Below, in pieces: positions 8,761 to 17,230 of a stretch of DNA of 64,000 nucleotides (positions are counted from its first letter, which is position 1; each line of letters begins with the position of its first letter). Made by a program: the position numbers and the translations under genes. Source of the stretch: Microbacterium rhizosphaerae. Its GTDB lineage: Bacteria; Actinomycetota; Actinomycetes; Actinomycetales; Microbacteriaceae. The notes beneath the pieces are model-generated. The model was not told where the DNA came from. It worked only from the letters and a program-made list of their open reading frames with translations, and searched no databases. The DNA is taken from positions 1-64,000 of the forward strand of contig NZ_CP139368.1 in assembly GCF_034120055.1 (NCBI RefSeq), given 5' to 3'.

Positions 8761-11657
8761 CACTGCTGGCCGAAGACCTGGATCTCGGCGAACTGCATCC
8801 GGTACTGGCCGCTGTCCGGGCGGAGGTTCGTACCGGTCACTCGGACGTAACGGGCCGACCGGGCGTCGAACGAGAAGCTCTGGCCCTGGTATGAAGCAGG
8901 CTTCGCGTAACCCGTCTGCGCGACGCCGGGCGACCAGGTCACCCCGTCGACGGAGGTCTCCACGGTGAAGTCCACCGGGAACCCCGTACCGACGTCCTTG
9001 AGGTCGTAGTCGCGCTGGTCCAGCTCGACCGATCCCACCTGCTGCGCCTTCCCGAGATCGACCGTGACCCACTCGGAGTGGTTCTCACCCGTGTCGGAGG
9101 AGCTCGACCAGCCCCACGTGCGGTCGGCGCTGAACAGGTCGCCGTCCGTCACCGTCGCGGCACTGTAGCTGCCGTCCTCGAGACTGCTCGACGAGGTGAC
9201 CACCGCGTGCAGCGCGAGGTCGGTGGGGACGTCATCCGGCACCACGTATCCGCTCGTGCTGCCGTCCGACAGTGCGATGGTGCGGACGCCGTGCGGCGTG
9301 TACGTGTACCGGACGATGCCGAAGGCGTCGGCGGTCGCGCTCACCGCGTGATCCTCGTCCCGCACCGTGTAGGTGCGACCCGGCTCCTGCCCGGACCACT
9401 GCAGCGTGACATCTCCCGCCCCGCGATACATGACGGTCTGCGACAGCTCGCTGTTGTATCGCACGGTGAGCGTGTCGTTCGCGTGGATCGTGCGGGTGAC
9501 GCTCGTCCCGTTCATCTTGGCCGGGATGTTCGGCGCGATCGTGACTCCGGACGCGGTCGGCTGGATGCCCAGCACATCGCTGAACAGACCCGCGGCGCCG
9601 TTCGCATTCGACGGGAACCAGGCCTCGCCCGTGTGCGGTCTCAGCTGCCAATCGACGAAGCTGAACCCGTTGAACCCGTCCTTCGTGTAGCGCGCGAGCG
9701 TGTTGTCGAGGTACGCCAGCGAGGTATCGCGCTCCCCGACCAGGGCGGCCGCGCGCATGTACTCCTCGGTCATGAAGGGGTAGACCGCGCCGTCTTCGAG
9801 ACCGGTCTGGAAGTGATCCCCCGTCCAGTCCTCGACGTTCGCCTTCATCGGGATGAAGTTCTGCGGGATGAGGGCGAGGTGGTTCTGAGCGACGGCCTTG
9901 TCGATCCCGTGCAGGATCTGCTGGGCACGGGGAAGGTCGACCAGGCCGTACGTGATCGCCTGCAGGTTGATCTGGGTGTGCTCCGTGGCCCCCTGCGTCG
10001 TGCCGTCCGGGCAGCGCCAGTACGCGAACATCCCCGTCTTGTCGTCCCAGAGACCGCCGTCGGTGGTGCTCCTGTTGAAGCGCGCCTTGATCGCCGCCGC
10101 CGTGTCGAGGTAGCTCGCCGCCTTCTCGGCGTCGTGGTACACGTCGCGCTCCAGGGCACCCCACGCGGTGAGCGCGCCGTACATGAGCTCGTTGATGTAC
10201 GCGCTCTCGTACTTGACGTAGTACGCGTCGTTCCACTCCCGCAGGCCGGCGAGCTTCGTGCAGCTGACCGTGTCGTTGCGGAACAGTCCGTCGCCGGCGA
10301 CGTACTGGCTCGTCATCATGTAGCCGAGCGCCGACTCGACCGAGCCGCGCATCGCATCGAGCCAGGTGCGGTCACCGCCGTACTGGTACATGTCCGAGAC
10401 CGACAGGGCATAGGCCGGGTCGGCGTCGAACAGCTGGTTCGCGGTCCACGTGGTGTCGCGGTGGAAGGAGCGGCCCTTCATGTGCCCGGTCGACTGCTGC
10501 GCGTTGTCCTTGAAGTAGGTCAGCAGGTTCTGCTGCGAGGCCGTGGTGGCCGGGTCGTACAGGCCCAGGACGGTGCGGTCTGCGTAGACCATGTCGTACG
10601 GGCCGACGCCGGGGTATTCGAGGCCGACCGTGGACATGCCGTAGCCCTTGTCGATGATGCCCGACCGGCCGAACTCGTTGAGCAGCGACGAAAGTGCGCG
10701 CGTGTCGGCGACGCCGTTGATGGTCGCGTTGAGGCCGGTGTAGGCCGCCGCATCCGTCGACGCGAAGTGGAAGCTCACGGAGTCTTGCTGTCCCTGTGGG
10801 ATCGACACGGGCGAGTAGATCAGGGCGGACGTCGCGTTGGACGAGTGTCCCCCGTAGACGAGTCCGGATGCCGGTGTCCCCGCGGTGTAGGTCCACGTCG
10901 GGTCGGCGGAGACCTGGGTCTCCTGGTAGGTGTTGCCGTCGCCCGTGTAGGCGAACTCCGTCGCGAGGTGACGATCGCTGGATGCGGTGACCGCCAGCGC
11001 CTCCGAACGGCTGTTCGCCAGCATCACGAACGTCCCTTCCTCGACGCCGTACCGATCGTTGGGCTTGGACAGGTAGAAGCCGTTGGCCCCCGTGTAGGCG
11101 TTGCCGATGGGCAGGTTGCCGCCATCCTCGGGCCGGCGGATGTCGTCGAAGACGCGCGCCCATCCGACGTCGAGCTGACCGTTGTGCGTGATCGCGGTGT
11201 CGGTCGACTCTTTCCAGTCGTAGGTCCGCTGCGAGGAGACGTCGATGCCGTCCGCACGCGCGACGACGTGCCACGTCTCGTCGATCGACAGCGCGCCGTT
11301 CGAGAGCGTGAACGCGACGTCGACCTGGGTGCCGCGCGCAGACACCTTCGGATCCGCGGCGAGATGGCGGCTGTCCAGGGTTGAACCGTCGACATGCAGC
11401 TGCGCGCTGCTGAATAGCCCGGCGGACAGCAGCTCGCTGCCGTTCTGGCGAAGCGATGTGATGGCGGCCTCGCCTTTCGTCGCGAGCGTCATCGTGAGGC
11501 CACCGCCGGTGATGGTCGTCGTTCCGGTTGCGGCGTCCTGCTGCACTCCTGGCTCGCTGGTCGCGCCGGGCTGGGCCGCGGATGCCGCCGCCGGCGCAGT
11601 CAACACCGCGACGGCCAGCACGCCCGCAGCCAGAGCCCCTGTCGATCTCCGTCTCAT
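8760..11657 (-). CDS. secreted six-hairpin-type glycoside hydrolase with F5/8 C-terminal domain
   Basis: Large exported enzyme, 965 residues. A Sec signal peptide (RRRSTGALAAGVLAVAVLTA, cleavage near A-A-S-A-A-Q) is followed by an N-terminal beta-rich domain, then a helical (alpha/alpha)6-like catalytic region with motifs such as TTWTANQLFDADPAYALSV, AYINELMYGALTAWGALERD, HTQINLQAITYGL and HTGEAWFPSNANGAAGLFSD. A C-terminal coagulation factor 5/8 (CBM32-like) domain covers about the last 150 residues, with DLGKAQQVGSVELDQRDYDL and ARYVRVTGTNLR. ATG at 11657 is chosen for the signal peptide and GGAG 7 nt upstream. Probably releases the sugar imported by the adjacent ABC system. The GH family number cannot be assigned from sight. 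Confidence 0.82.
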   Translation of the reverse strand: MRRRSTGALAAGVLAVAVLTAPAAASAAQPGATSEPGVQQDAATGTTTITGGGLTMTLATKGEAAITSLRQNGSELLSAGLFSSAQLHVDGSTLDSRHLAADPKVSARGTQVDVAFTLSNGALSIDETWHVVARADGIDVSSQRTYDWKESTDTAITHNGQLDVGWARVFDDIRRPEDGGNLPIGNAYTGANGFYLSKPNDRYGVEEGTFVMLANSRSEALAVTASSDRHLATEFAYTGDGNTYQETQVSADPTWTYTAGTPASGLVYGGHSSNATSALIYSPVSIPQGQQDSVSFHFASTDAAAYTGLNATINGVADTRALSSLLNEFGRSGIIDKGYGMSTVGLEYPGVGPYDMVYADRTVLGLYDPATTASQQNLLTYFKDNAQQSTGHMKGRSFHRDTTWTANQLFDADPAYALSVSDMYQYGGDRTWLDAMRGSVESALGYMMTSQYVAGDGLFRNDTVSCTKLAGLREWNDAYYVKYESAYINELMYGALTAWGALERDVYHDAEKAASYLDTAAAIKARFNRSTTDGGLWDDKTGMFAYWRCPDGTTQGATEHTQINLQAITYGLVDLPRAQQILHGIDKAVAQNHLALIPQNFIPMKANVEDWTGDHFQTGLEDGAVYPFMTEEYMRAAALVGERDTSLAYLDNTLARYTKDGFNGFSFVDWQLRPHTGEAWFPSNANGAAGLFSDVLGIQPTASGVTIAPNIPAKMNGTSVTRTIHANDTLTVRYNSELSQTVMYRGAGDVTLQWSGQEPGRTYTVRDEDHAVSATADAFGIVRYTYTPHGVRTIALSDGSTSGYVVPDDVPTDLALHAVVTSSSSLEDGSYSAATVTDGDLFSADRTWGWSSSSDTGENHSEWVTVDLGKAQQVGSVELDQRDYDLKDVGTGFPVDFTVETSVDGVTWSPGVAQTGYAKPASYQGQSFSFDARSARYVRVTGTNLRPDSGQYRMQFAEIQVFGQQ

Positions 11658-11732
11658 GTGAGACTCCGCTTCCTGGCGGGTCGAATGCCTCCGGCTCTGG
11701 AGGCCGCCGCGCCGCTTAGCAGTGTGGCAAGG

Positions 11733-11765
11733 TTGCGGAAATCTTGTCAATCACTTTCCGAAAGT
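11733..11765. promoter_or_regulatory. candidate LacI operator upstream of the secreted glycosidase
   Basis: TTGCGGAAATCTTG at 11733-11746 resembles the minus-strand CTTGCGGAAACTTGC of the importer promoter. Just beyond it, ACTTTCCGAAAGT at 11753-11765 is a perfect inverted repeat of 6-nt arms around one C, directly followed by another TTTCC. These sites lie about 75-110 nt upstream of the glycosidase ATG at 11657. The shared motif suggests co-control with the transporter by the LacI protein. The rest of 11658-12145 holds repeat copy C and no supported gene. Confidence 0.5.
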
Positions 11766-11897
11766 TTCCTCGCCGGATGTCGAGGACAGTTGTCCGCCAG
11801 ATCGGCCGCCACGATGCTCGCTAACGGAACCTCGCAGGAGGGAACTTCGTGGTGGCATCGCAACCGGACTTCACAATCGGTCTAGCGCCCGTAAGGC

Positions 11898-11970
11898 GAT
11901 CGCGAACGCACGCACTGAGACCCGCACGCGTGGCGCCTTGAGCGGGCAATGCCCGGTTAGGGATCCCTAC
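11898..11970 (+). repeat. dispersed palindromic repeat, copy C
   Basis: The core CGGGCAATGCCCG lies at 11943-11955 and is followed by GTTAGGGATCCCT, identical to copy E. Upstream is CGCGAACGCACGCACTG and CCCGCACGCGTGG, matching the outer flank and the GTACGCGAGG block of other copies. It sits between the promoter of the secreted glycosidase and the phosphoesterase gene. Confidence 0.75.
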
Positions 11971-12145
11971 GGGCGGACGCATCCTGCTGTGTTGTGGGTC
12001 GAGGTGTGAGTAGCCATTGTCGGGCGCGACGGGGGGGCGTATCGTGACAGGCCGAGCTCGTCCCCCAGATGAGCTCGAGGGGGTTTCGTAGGGGACGTCT
12101 TCGCCCTGCCGTCCAGAGCGACCGATTCTCGAAAGGGATGCGTTC

Positions 12146-13768
12146 ATGCCGGAACCCGATCGCGTTCACGCGCTGGATCACATCGTCGTCGTGCTCTTCG
12201 AGAATCGTTCATTCGACAACGTGTTGGGCCGACTGTATGGGCCGGAAGACGGCAAGGAGTTCGAGGGTGTGATCGGCAAGGATCTGTCCAATCCGATCCC
12301 CGAGTGGGCCGAGCACGGCGTGGATCGGAATACCGTGCCGTACACGGTCGCCACGGATATGGACTCGCCGAACCCGGACTCCGGTGAGGAGTGGTACCAC
12401 ACGAACACGCAGCTGTTCGGGCGGGTCGACGACCACAACCGGTTCAAGATCGGGGAAGGCGTGACCAAGCCGTGGAACGCACCCCCGCCCGGGGCGACTC
12501 CCACGATGGACGGGTTCGTCGCTGACTACATCTCGACCTTCACCGGGGAGATCGGTCGGCAGCCGACGTACGACGAGTACGCGCACATCATGACCGGCTA
12601 CACGCCCGAGCAGCTGCCGGTGATCAGTGGCATCGCGCGCGACTTCGGGGTATTCGACCACTGGTTCGCGGAGGTGCCGTCCCAGACCTTCATGAACCGG
12701 TCGTTCTGGACCGCGGCTCAGTCATCGGGGCTCGTCGTGAACAGCCCGATGAGGAAGTGGCTGACCGCGAACACCGCGCCGACGCTGTTCGAGCGGCTCG
12801 AGGCGCACGGCAAGACGTGGAAGGTCTACGTCATGGAGCCGATGCCGATCTCCTTCACCGGCGTCATCCACTACCCGCGGCTGGTGCATCGTCTCGCGAC
12901 GCATTTCGTGCCGTTCTCGGAGTTCGAGAAGGATGCGGCGGCCGGCACCCTCCCCGACTTCTCGCTGATCGAGCCCAACATGCTCGCCGGGCACGGCGAC
13001 TACCATCCCGCATTCGGCCGTTCCTTCTCCGCCACGGTGGATCTCGAGTTGGACAGCCCGTCGTCGATGCTCTCGGGCGACGCCTTCCTCGCGCGCGTCT
13101 ACGCGGCCTACCGCTCGGCGACCTCGGACAGCGGACCGAATGTGTGGAACACGCCGTTGCTGATCGGCTGGGACGAACCCGGCGGAACCTACGACCACGT
13201 CCCGCCCGGTGCCGTGCCGCCCCCGGACCCGGCCGCGCCGGCCGGGGAGTACGGCTTCACGTTCGACCGGTCCGGATACCGTGTGCCCGCGATCCTCGTG
13301 TCGCCGTGGGTCGAGCCCGGGGCGGTCTACAACGACGAGTATCGGCACACGTCGCTGATCGCCACCCTGACGAAGGCGTGGGGTCTCGGCGAACCGTTCA
13401 CGCAGCGGGATGCGAGCGCCCGCACCTTCGAGCACCTCCTCTCGCGCGAGACTCCGCGCGACCCGGCATCCTGGACGACTCCCGAGGCGCTGGCGGTTCC
13501 GGACTGGTCGATGGATCCCGACGTGGTGGGCAAGGCCCTCAGCGGGCTGGGCCGTGGGGTCGGTCCCGCCCTCATCACCAAAGCGAAGGAGCTCGGCGTC
13601 GAGGTCGCCGTGGGCGTCGCAGACCCCGACAACGCGCAACCCCGGGTCATCGTCGACGTCCTCAGGGCGATCGCCGGGCACTTCTTCCCGCTCCTGACCG
13701 TGGATCCTGCGCAGCCTGACGACGCGACACGCGACACGGAACAGGACGCAGCGACACGGGCGACCTGA
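12146..13768 (+). CDS. phosphoesterase family protein (phospholipase C / acid phosphatase type)
   Basis: A 540-residue member of the PF04185 phosphoesterase family. The metal-site motif ENRSFDN is at residues 19-25, and further family motifs are DHWFAEVPSQTFMNRSFW, FSLIEPNM, WDEPGGTYDHVPPG and YRVPAILVSPWVEPG. No signal peptide or TAT motif is seen, unlike secreted phospholipases C, so it may be cytoplasmic or exported non-classically. AAAGGGATG precedes the ATG at 12146. Repeat copies C and D flank the gene on either side. The substrate could be phospholipids or another phosphomonoester; the family does not decide. Confidence 0.88.
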   Translation: MPEPDRVHALDHIVVVLFENRSFDNVLGRLYGPEDGKEFEGVIGKDLSNPIPEWAEHGVDRNTVPYTVATDMDSPNPDSGEEWYHTNTQLFGRVDDHNRFKIGEGVTKPWNAPPPGATPTMDGFVADYISTFTGEIGRQPTYDEYAHIMTGYTPEQLPVISGIARDFGVFDHWFAEVPSQTFMNRSFWTAAQSSGLVVNSPMRKWLTANTAPTLFERLEAHGKTWKVYVMEPMPISFTGVIHYPRLVHRLATHFVPFSEFEKDAAAGTLPDFSLIEPNMLAGHGDYHPAFGRSFSATVDLELDSPSSMLSGDAFLARVYAAYRSATSDSGPNVWNTPLLIGWDEPGGTYDHVPPGAVPPPDPAAPAGEYGFTFDRSGYRVPAILVSPWVEPGAVYNDEYRHTSLIATLTKAWGLGEPFTQRDASARTFEHLLSRETPRDPASWTTPEALAVPDWSMDPDVVGKALSGLGRGVGPALITKAKELGVEVAVGVADPDNAQPRVIVDVLRAIAGHFFPLLTVDPAQPDDATRDTEQDAATRAT

Positions 13769-13798
13769 CACCGACGTCCGACCCGGCTGGAAGGGGCA

Positions 13799-13901
13799 AT
13801 CAAGATTCGAGCAGGGCTTTGGCCGTATCACGGGCGGCCAGCGCGGCATCCATTTCCCTTCTGGACCGCTCCGTCCACGACGAGCTTCGGGATGCCGGCG
13901 A
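13799..13901 (-). pseudogene. frameshifted 3' fragment of the SRPBCC gene at 20322-20750
   Basis: These 103 bases match the 3' end of the intact SRPBCC gene 6.5 kb away, including the stop codon. Translated, the fragment gives AGIPKLVVDGAVQK in one frame and MDAALAARDTAKALLES in the next, matching VAGIKKLFMGGAVQKSMDAEMAALDKAKALLES split here as AGIKKLFMGGAVQK and MDAEMAALDKAKALLES of the intact copy. A small indel breaks the frame between the two parts, and no 5' part remains. Repeat copy D begins just beyond the homology. It is a dead duplicate or the remnant of a second paralogue. Confidence 0.8.
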
Positions 13902-13902
13902 G

Positions 13903-13972
13903 CCACACAAGCACTTCGCGAGCCGTACGCCAAGTCCCGCCATCGGGCAATGCCCGTTTGTGGATCCTTCGT
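13903..13972 (+). repeat. dispersed palindromic repeat, copy D
   Basis: The core CGGGCAATGCCCG lies at 13944-13956 and is followed by TTTGTGGATCC. Upstream is GAGCCGTACGCCAAG, close to GAGCCGTACGCGAGG of copy E. It directly abuts the SRPBCC gene fragment. The gap 13769-14089 otherwise shows no gene. Confidence 0.75.
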
Positions 13973-14089
13973 GAAGCGCGACGGCCCCTGGTCGCCGTCG
14001 ACCCGTCGTGGGCCAATTCCCCTCGTTGGAGGACCCTCAACTGTTCGCGCCGACTCGTCGCCTTAAACCGGGATGAGTGGAGCACGGGG

Positions 14090-14698
14090 TCACGGGCATT
14101 CCGGTACGAAAAGGGCGGCGATCTGGCGGCGTATGTCCTTTGCGATGATTCCGATGTCGGTGTCGGCCGGGCTGGTGGACATCGCGAGGAAGAGGACCGC
14201 GGAGGCGATGTGGGCAAGGACCGCGGCCTGGTCGGCGGCTACACCGGTTGTGCGTGCGATCGTCTCGGCCATGACCTGCTCGGTCTCGGAAGCGATTTCG
14301 AGCGCCTTCGCGTGATGGGGCTCCGTCGGGTCGCCGAAGACCATCTCGCGGAGGTAGGTGCGCCCGTTCTCGAACTGCGTGCGGTTGCAGTGGATGATCG
14401 GCGCCGCGATAGCGAGGAGCGCGTCAACTGGTTGGTCCAGCGCCTGGGCCGCATGCCGGCCTTCCTGGAGAGCGTCGGCGTAGAGCGCGTTCTGCACCAT
14501 CAGCAACAGCTCGCCCTTGGTGCGTGCGTAGAAGAAGAGCGTGCCCGCCCCGATGTCCGCGGCCTCGGCCACCTCCTGTGTCGTGACGTCGTCGACGCCG
14601 CGCTCCGCGAAGAGGGTGCTTGCGGCGGCGAGGATGCGGTCGAGCTTTTCCTGCTTGTTGCGCTCTCGCCGGCCGGGGACGGCGGGGGTGGCGGTCAT
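14090..14698 (-). CDS. TetR/AcrR-family transcriptional regulator
   Basis: A 202-residue TetR-type repressor. The N-terminal HTH domain is clear: RILAAASTLFAERGVDDVTT, then QEVAEAADIGAGTLFFYARTKGELL. The C-terminal ligand-binding half is helical and less conserved. ATG at 14698 has GGAGAAGGG upstream. It is the last gene of a three-gene minus-strand set (oxidoreductase 15669-16673, hydrolase 14750-15604, this gene) with short gaps of 51-64 nt. It probably binds the palindrome at 16686-16715 ahead of the first gene and so controls its own operon. Confidence 0.92.
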   Translation of the reverse strand: MTATPAVPGRRERNKQEKLDRILAAASTLFAERGVDDVTTQEVAEAADIGAGTLFFYARTKGELLLMVQNALYADALQEGRHAAQALDQPVDALLAIAAPIIHCNRTQFENGRTYLREMVFGDPTEPHHAKALEIASETEQVMAETIARTTGVAADQAAVLAHIASAVLFLAMSTSPADTDIGIIAKDIRRQIAALFVPECP

Positions 14699-14749
14699 TT
14701 CATCCCTTCTCCGACAGGTGATCACCATAACCCGCCGGGCTGCTGTCGT

Positions 14750-15604
14750 TCACGCTCGCAGGAACGCGGCCGCCAGCGGGGCGAACTCTTCGTGGTACTG
14801 GAAGATGCCACCGTGCCCGGAGTCGGGGTAGATGACCAGCTGTGACCCCGCGATCCGACGGTGCAGATCCTCAGACAGTGTCGATGGGACCATGCGGTCG
14901 TTGTCGCCGTTGGCGATGAGGGTGGGTTGCGTGATCGCGGAGAGGTCGGACGGTTTGGCGCGGCCGAACCTCCGGATCGCGAACAGCTGGGTGTTGAACG
15001 CCCGGAGCGCGATGTCCGTGTCGCGGTCGGTCGTGCGCTCCTGGAGGCGGGCGAGGAACGACTTCGCGGCGCGTTTCCCTGTCTCGTTGCGGTTGAAGAA
15101 GAGGAATTCCTTGGGATCGGTGCGGCGCACAGCGGCCCGAATGACGTCCAGGTAAGTGGTGAGCACCACCTTGTCCATGTCTTTACCGCCGCGGGGTCCG
15201 GTGCCGGTGAGGACTAGTCGGCGGACGAGCTCCGGGTGCTTCAGCACCAGGTCCTGCGCGATCATGGCGCCCATCGAGAACGAGAAGACGTCGATCCGGT
15301 CCAGTCCGAGCGCACGGACAAAGGTGTAGGCGTCGTCAGCTGCCTCCTCGATCGTCCGCGGGACGGTGGCGGATGATGCCCCCACGCCACGTTGGTCGAA
15401 GGTGATGACGTGACGCTCACGGGCGATCACGTCGACGATCCGCGGGTCCCAGTTGTCCAGCGTGCCCGCCAGGTGGACGAAGAAGACGACGGGGATGCCG
15501 CCTTCCGGGCCCAGCTCACGGTAGGCGAAGGTGACTCCGCCCGCGCTCACGCTCCGGGTCGGCGCCTGCGCGTATGAGGTGATGATCGGTTTCGGTGTGT
15601 TCAT
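14750..15604 (-). CDS. alpha/beta hydrolase
   Basis: A 284-residue alpha/beta-hydrolase-fold enzyme without signal peptide. Seen: the oxyanion-hole segment VVFFVHLAGTLDNWDP, ITFDQRGVGASS, the nucleophile elbow FSFSMGAMIAQDL with Ser in S-x-G replaced by F-S-M-G context (GxSxG form is SFSMG), TLIANGDNDRMVPS carrying the acid Asp, and the C-terminal DSGHGGIFQYHEEF with His. It resembles the 3-oxoadipate enol-lactonase/haloperoxidase-like group, but substrate is unknown. ATG at 15604 is chosen over in-frame alternatives. It is the middle gene of the TetR-controlled operon. Confidence 0.88.
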   Translation of the reverse strand: MNTPKPIITSYAQAPTRSVSAGGVTFAYRELGPEGGIPVVFFVHLAGTLDNWDPRIVDVIARERHVITFDQRGVGASSATVPRTIEEAADDAYTFVRALGLDRIDVFSFSMGAMIAQDLVLKHPELVRRLVLTGTGPRGGKDMDKVVLTTYLDVIRAAVRRTDPKEFLFFNRNETGKRAAKSFLARLQERTTDRDTDIALRAFNTQLFAIRRFGRAKPSDLSAITQPTLIANGDNDRMVPSTLSEDLHRRIAGSQLVIYPDSGHGGIFQYHEEFAPLAAAFLRA

Positions 15605-15668
15605 GATGATTCCGTTCTGTGTGATTCGGGCTGAGGGTGCGCACGGCCATCGGCGTCGGCGCTCAGTG

Positions 15669-16673
15669 TCATGGACGGGCAGCGTCGCGGTGGATGGCGG
15701 CGACGGTCTTGCCGCGGACCCCGCTCGTTCCGAGCGCGTCAGGGATCTCGTCGAATGGGACCACACGACCGACGACCGGGCGGATCGCACCCGACTCCGC
15801 GAGCGCCGAGATCTCGCGCAGCTGATCGCCGCTCGCGGACATCCAGAGGAAGGAGTAGTCCACCCCCGACTTCCGCGCCGCGTGGCGCACACCGCGGCTG
15901 ATCGCCGCGATGCCGGCCCGCAGCACCGGGTTCAGGCCGAGCTGACGGGCGAAGGCCGCGTCGGGAGGTCCCGCGATGCCGATCGCTCGACCCCCGGGCC
16001 GGAGGATGCGCAGCGACTTCATCAGGTTCTCACCGCTGACGCTGTCGAGAACAACGTCGTAACCGTTGAGCTGCTTCTCGAAATCGTCGGTCCGGTAGTC
16101 GATGACGACGTCGGCACCGAGCGACGCCACGAACTCGGCGTTGCCGGCACTCGTGGTCGTGGCGACCGTGGCACCCAGGTGCTTGGCGAGCTGGATCGCA
16201 ATCGAACCCACTCCCCCGGCTCCCGCATGGATGAGCACCTTCTGTCCCGGGCGCACATTCGCCCGCACCTCAAGTGCCTGCCACGCAGTCAGCGCAACCA
16301 GGGGCAGGGACGCGGCTTCCACCATCGTGAGCGCGGCAGGGACCGGAGCCAGGTCGTCCTCGTCGACGGCGATCCGTTCGGCGAAGGTTCCAATGCGCCC
16401 GTCCGGCGCCCGCCCGTACACGGCGTCGCCAGCCTGGAACGACCGCACCTCCGATCCGACCTCGAGAACAATTCCGGCCACATCGTGCCCCAGCGCTGCG
16501 GGTAGTCGGAGCGGTACCATCTGCGCAAACTCGCCCGCCCGGAGCTTCTCATCGAGCTGATTCAAACCAGCCGCGTGCACGTCGATGAGGACATCATGCG
16601 GTCCCATAACCGGCTCAGCAAGCTCGCCCACGGCAAGCGGCTTCTTGTACGACGAGAGAACGATGGCTTTCAT
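15669..16673 (-). CDS. NADP-dependent quinone-oxidoreductase-like MDR enzyme
   Basis: Zinc-independent medium-chain dehydrogenase/reductase, 334 residues. N-terminal GroES-like domain (AAGLNQLDEKLRAGEF, ALGHDVAGIVLEVGSEV) and a Rossmann domain with VLIHAGAGGVGSIAIQLAKHLG and DVVIDYRTDDFE. The cofactor loop lacks structural zinc cysteines. ATG at 16673 has AAGGA 6 nt upstream. It is the first gene of the operon with an alpha/beta hydrolase and TetR regulator, with a strong palindromic operator just upstream. Such sets often deal with electrophilic or xenobiotic compounds; the actual substrate is unknown. Confidence 0.92.
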   Translation of the reverse strand: MKAIVLSSYKKPLAVGELAEPVMGPHDVLIDVHAAGLNQLDEKLRAGEFAQMVPLRLPAALGHDVAGIVLEVGSEVRSFQAGDAVYGRAPDGRIGTFAERIAVDEDDLAPVPAALTMVEAASLPLVALTAWQALEVRANVRPGQKVLIHAGAGGVGSIAIQLAKHLGATVATTTSAGNAEFVASLGADVVIDYRTDDFEKQLNGYDVVLDSVSGENLMKSLRILRPGGRAIGIAGPPDAAFARQLGLNPVLRAGIAAISRGVRHAARKSGVDYSFLWMSASGDQLREISALAESGAIRPVVGRVVPFDEIPDALGTSGVRGKTVAAIHRDAARP

Positions 16674-16685
16674 GAATATCCTTTT

Positions 16686-16715
16686 TCGAGTTCACTCTAT
16701 TTTGAGTGCACTCGA
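16686..16715. promoter_or_regulatory. TetR-type palindromic operator
   Basis: Arms TCGAGTTCACTC (16686-16697) and GAGTGCACTCGA (16704-16715) are inverted repeats with a single mismatch, separated by TATTTT. The size and A/T centre suit a TetR dimer-of-dimers site. It begins 13 nt upstream of the oxidoreductase start codon, so a bound repressor would block transcription or early elongation. The TetR gene is the third gene of the operon. Confidence 0.75.
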
Positions 16716-16808
16716 TAAAAGGCGCAACCCCTCGCATGTATTCCGAGACCACAGTCTGAGTACTGCGGCACCGACACCGATGACGAACCCATCGAACGAT
16801 GAGGGATG

Positions 16809-17080
16809 CTAGGCGGGCCAAACTCGGCGGTAGCCCTGAATCTCGAGTGACTGGCCGGACTTGGGCGGCCCTGGTTTGGCCGGTGCGGGTGCGGTGCGCG
16901 CGTCGCGTGGTCCCGAGCCGTCCGGGGTGCGCCGCGAGGACCATCGCGCGGCGATGAGGATGAGGACGGCGACGACGGTGAGGATCGCGCAGAGGGCGAA
17001 GACCGCGGAGTACCCGAGGTCGCCGATCCCCGCGACGGCGATGATCGGCCCGGCGATGACCGCGCCGACGCGGCGTGGAT
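16809..17080 (-). pseudogene. remnant of an MFS transporter, C-terminal part only
   Basis: On the minus strand the translation runs RVGAVIAGPIIAVAGIGDLG, then a hydrophobic helix SAVFALCAILTVVAVLILIA, a basic SSRR and a proline-rich tail to a stop. This matches the last two transmembrane helices and tail of a major facilitator drug-efflux-type transporter. Upstream in the same frame the reading is basic and not transporter-like, and no start for a full protein exists. I call it a truncated gene, probably inactive. Confidence 0.6.
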
Positions 17081-17230
17081 GGTGCAACGGGCATCGCGAC
17101 GGCGGGCGACTTCTCATGGTGGGTGCACTCGGGGCCACTCGTAGCCGCCTTGAGCAGCGCGTGGTCCATTGCGCGACACGGCCGGACGCCGGATAGTTGG
17201 TGTACGCCGTCACGTGTCGGGGAGGCCAGT

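Noticed and set aside
9078..11384. Long plus-strand open frame opposite the secreted glycosidase
   Set aside because: Shadow frame; the minus strand has a full signal peptide and recognisable catalytic and F5/8 domains.
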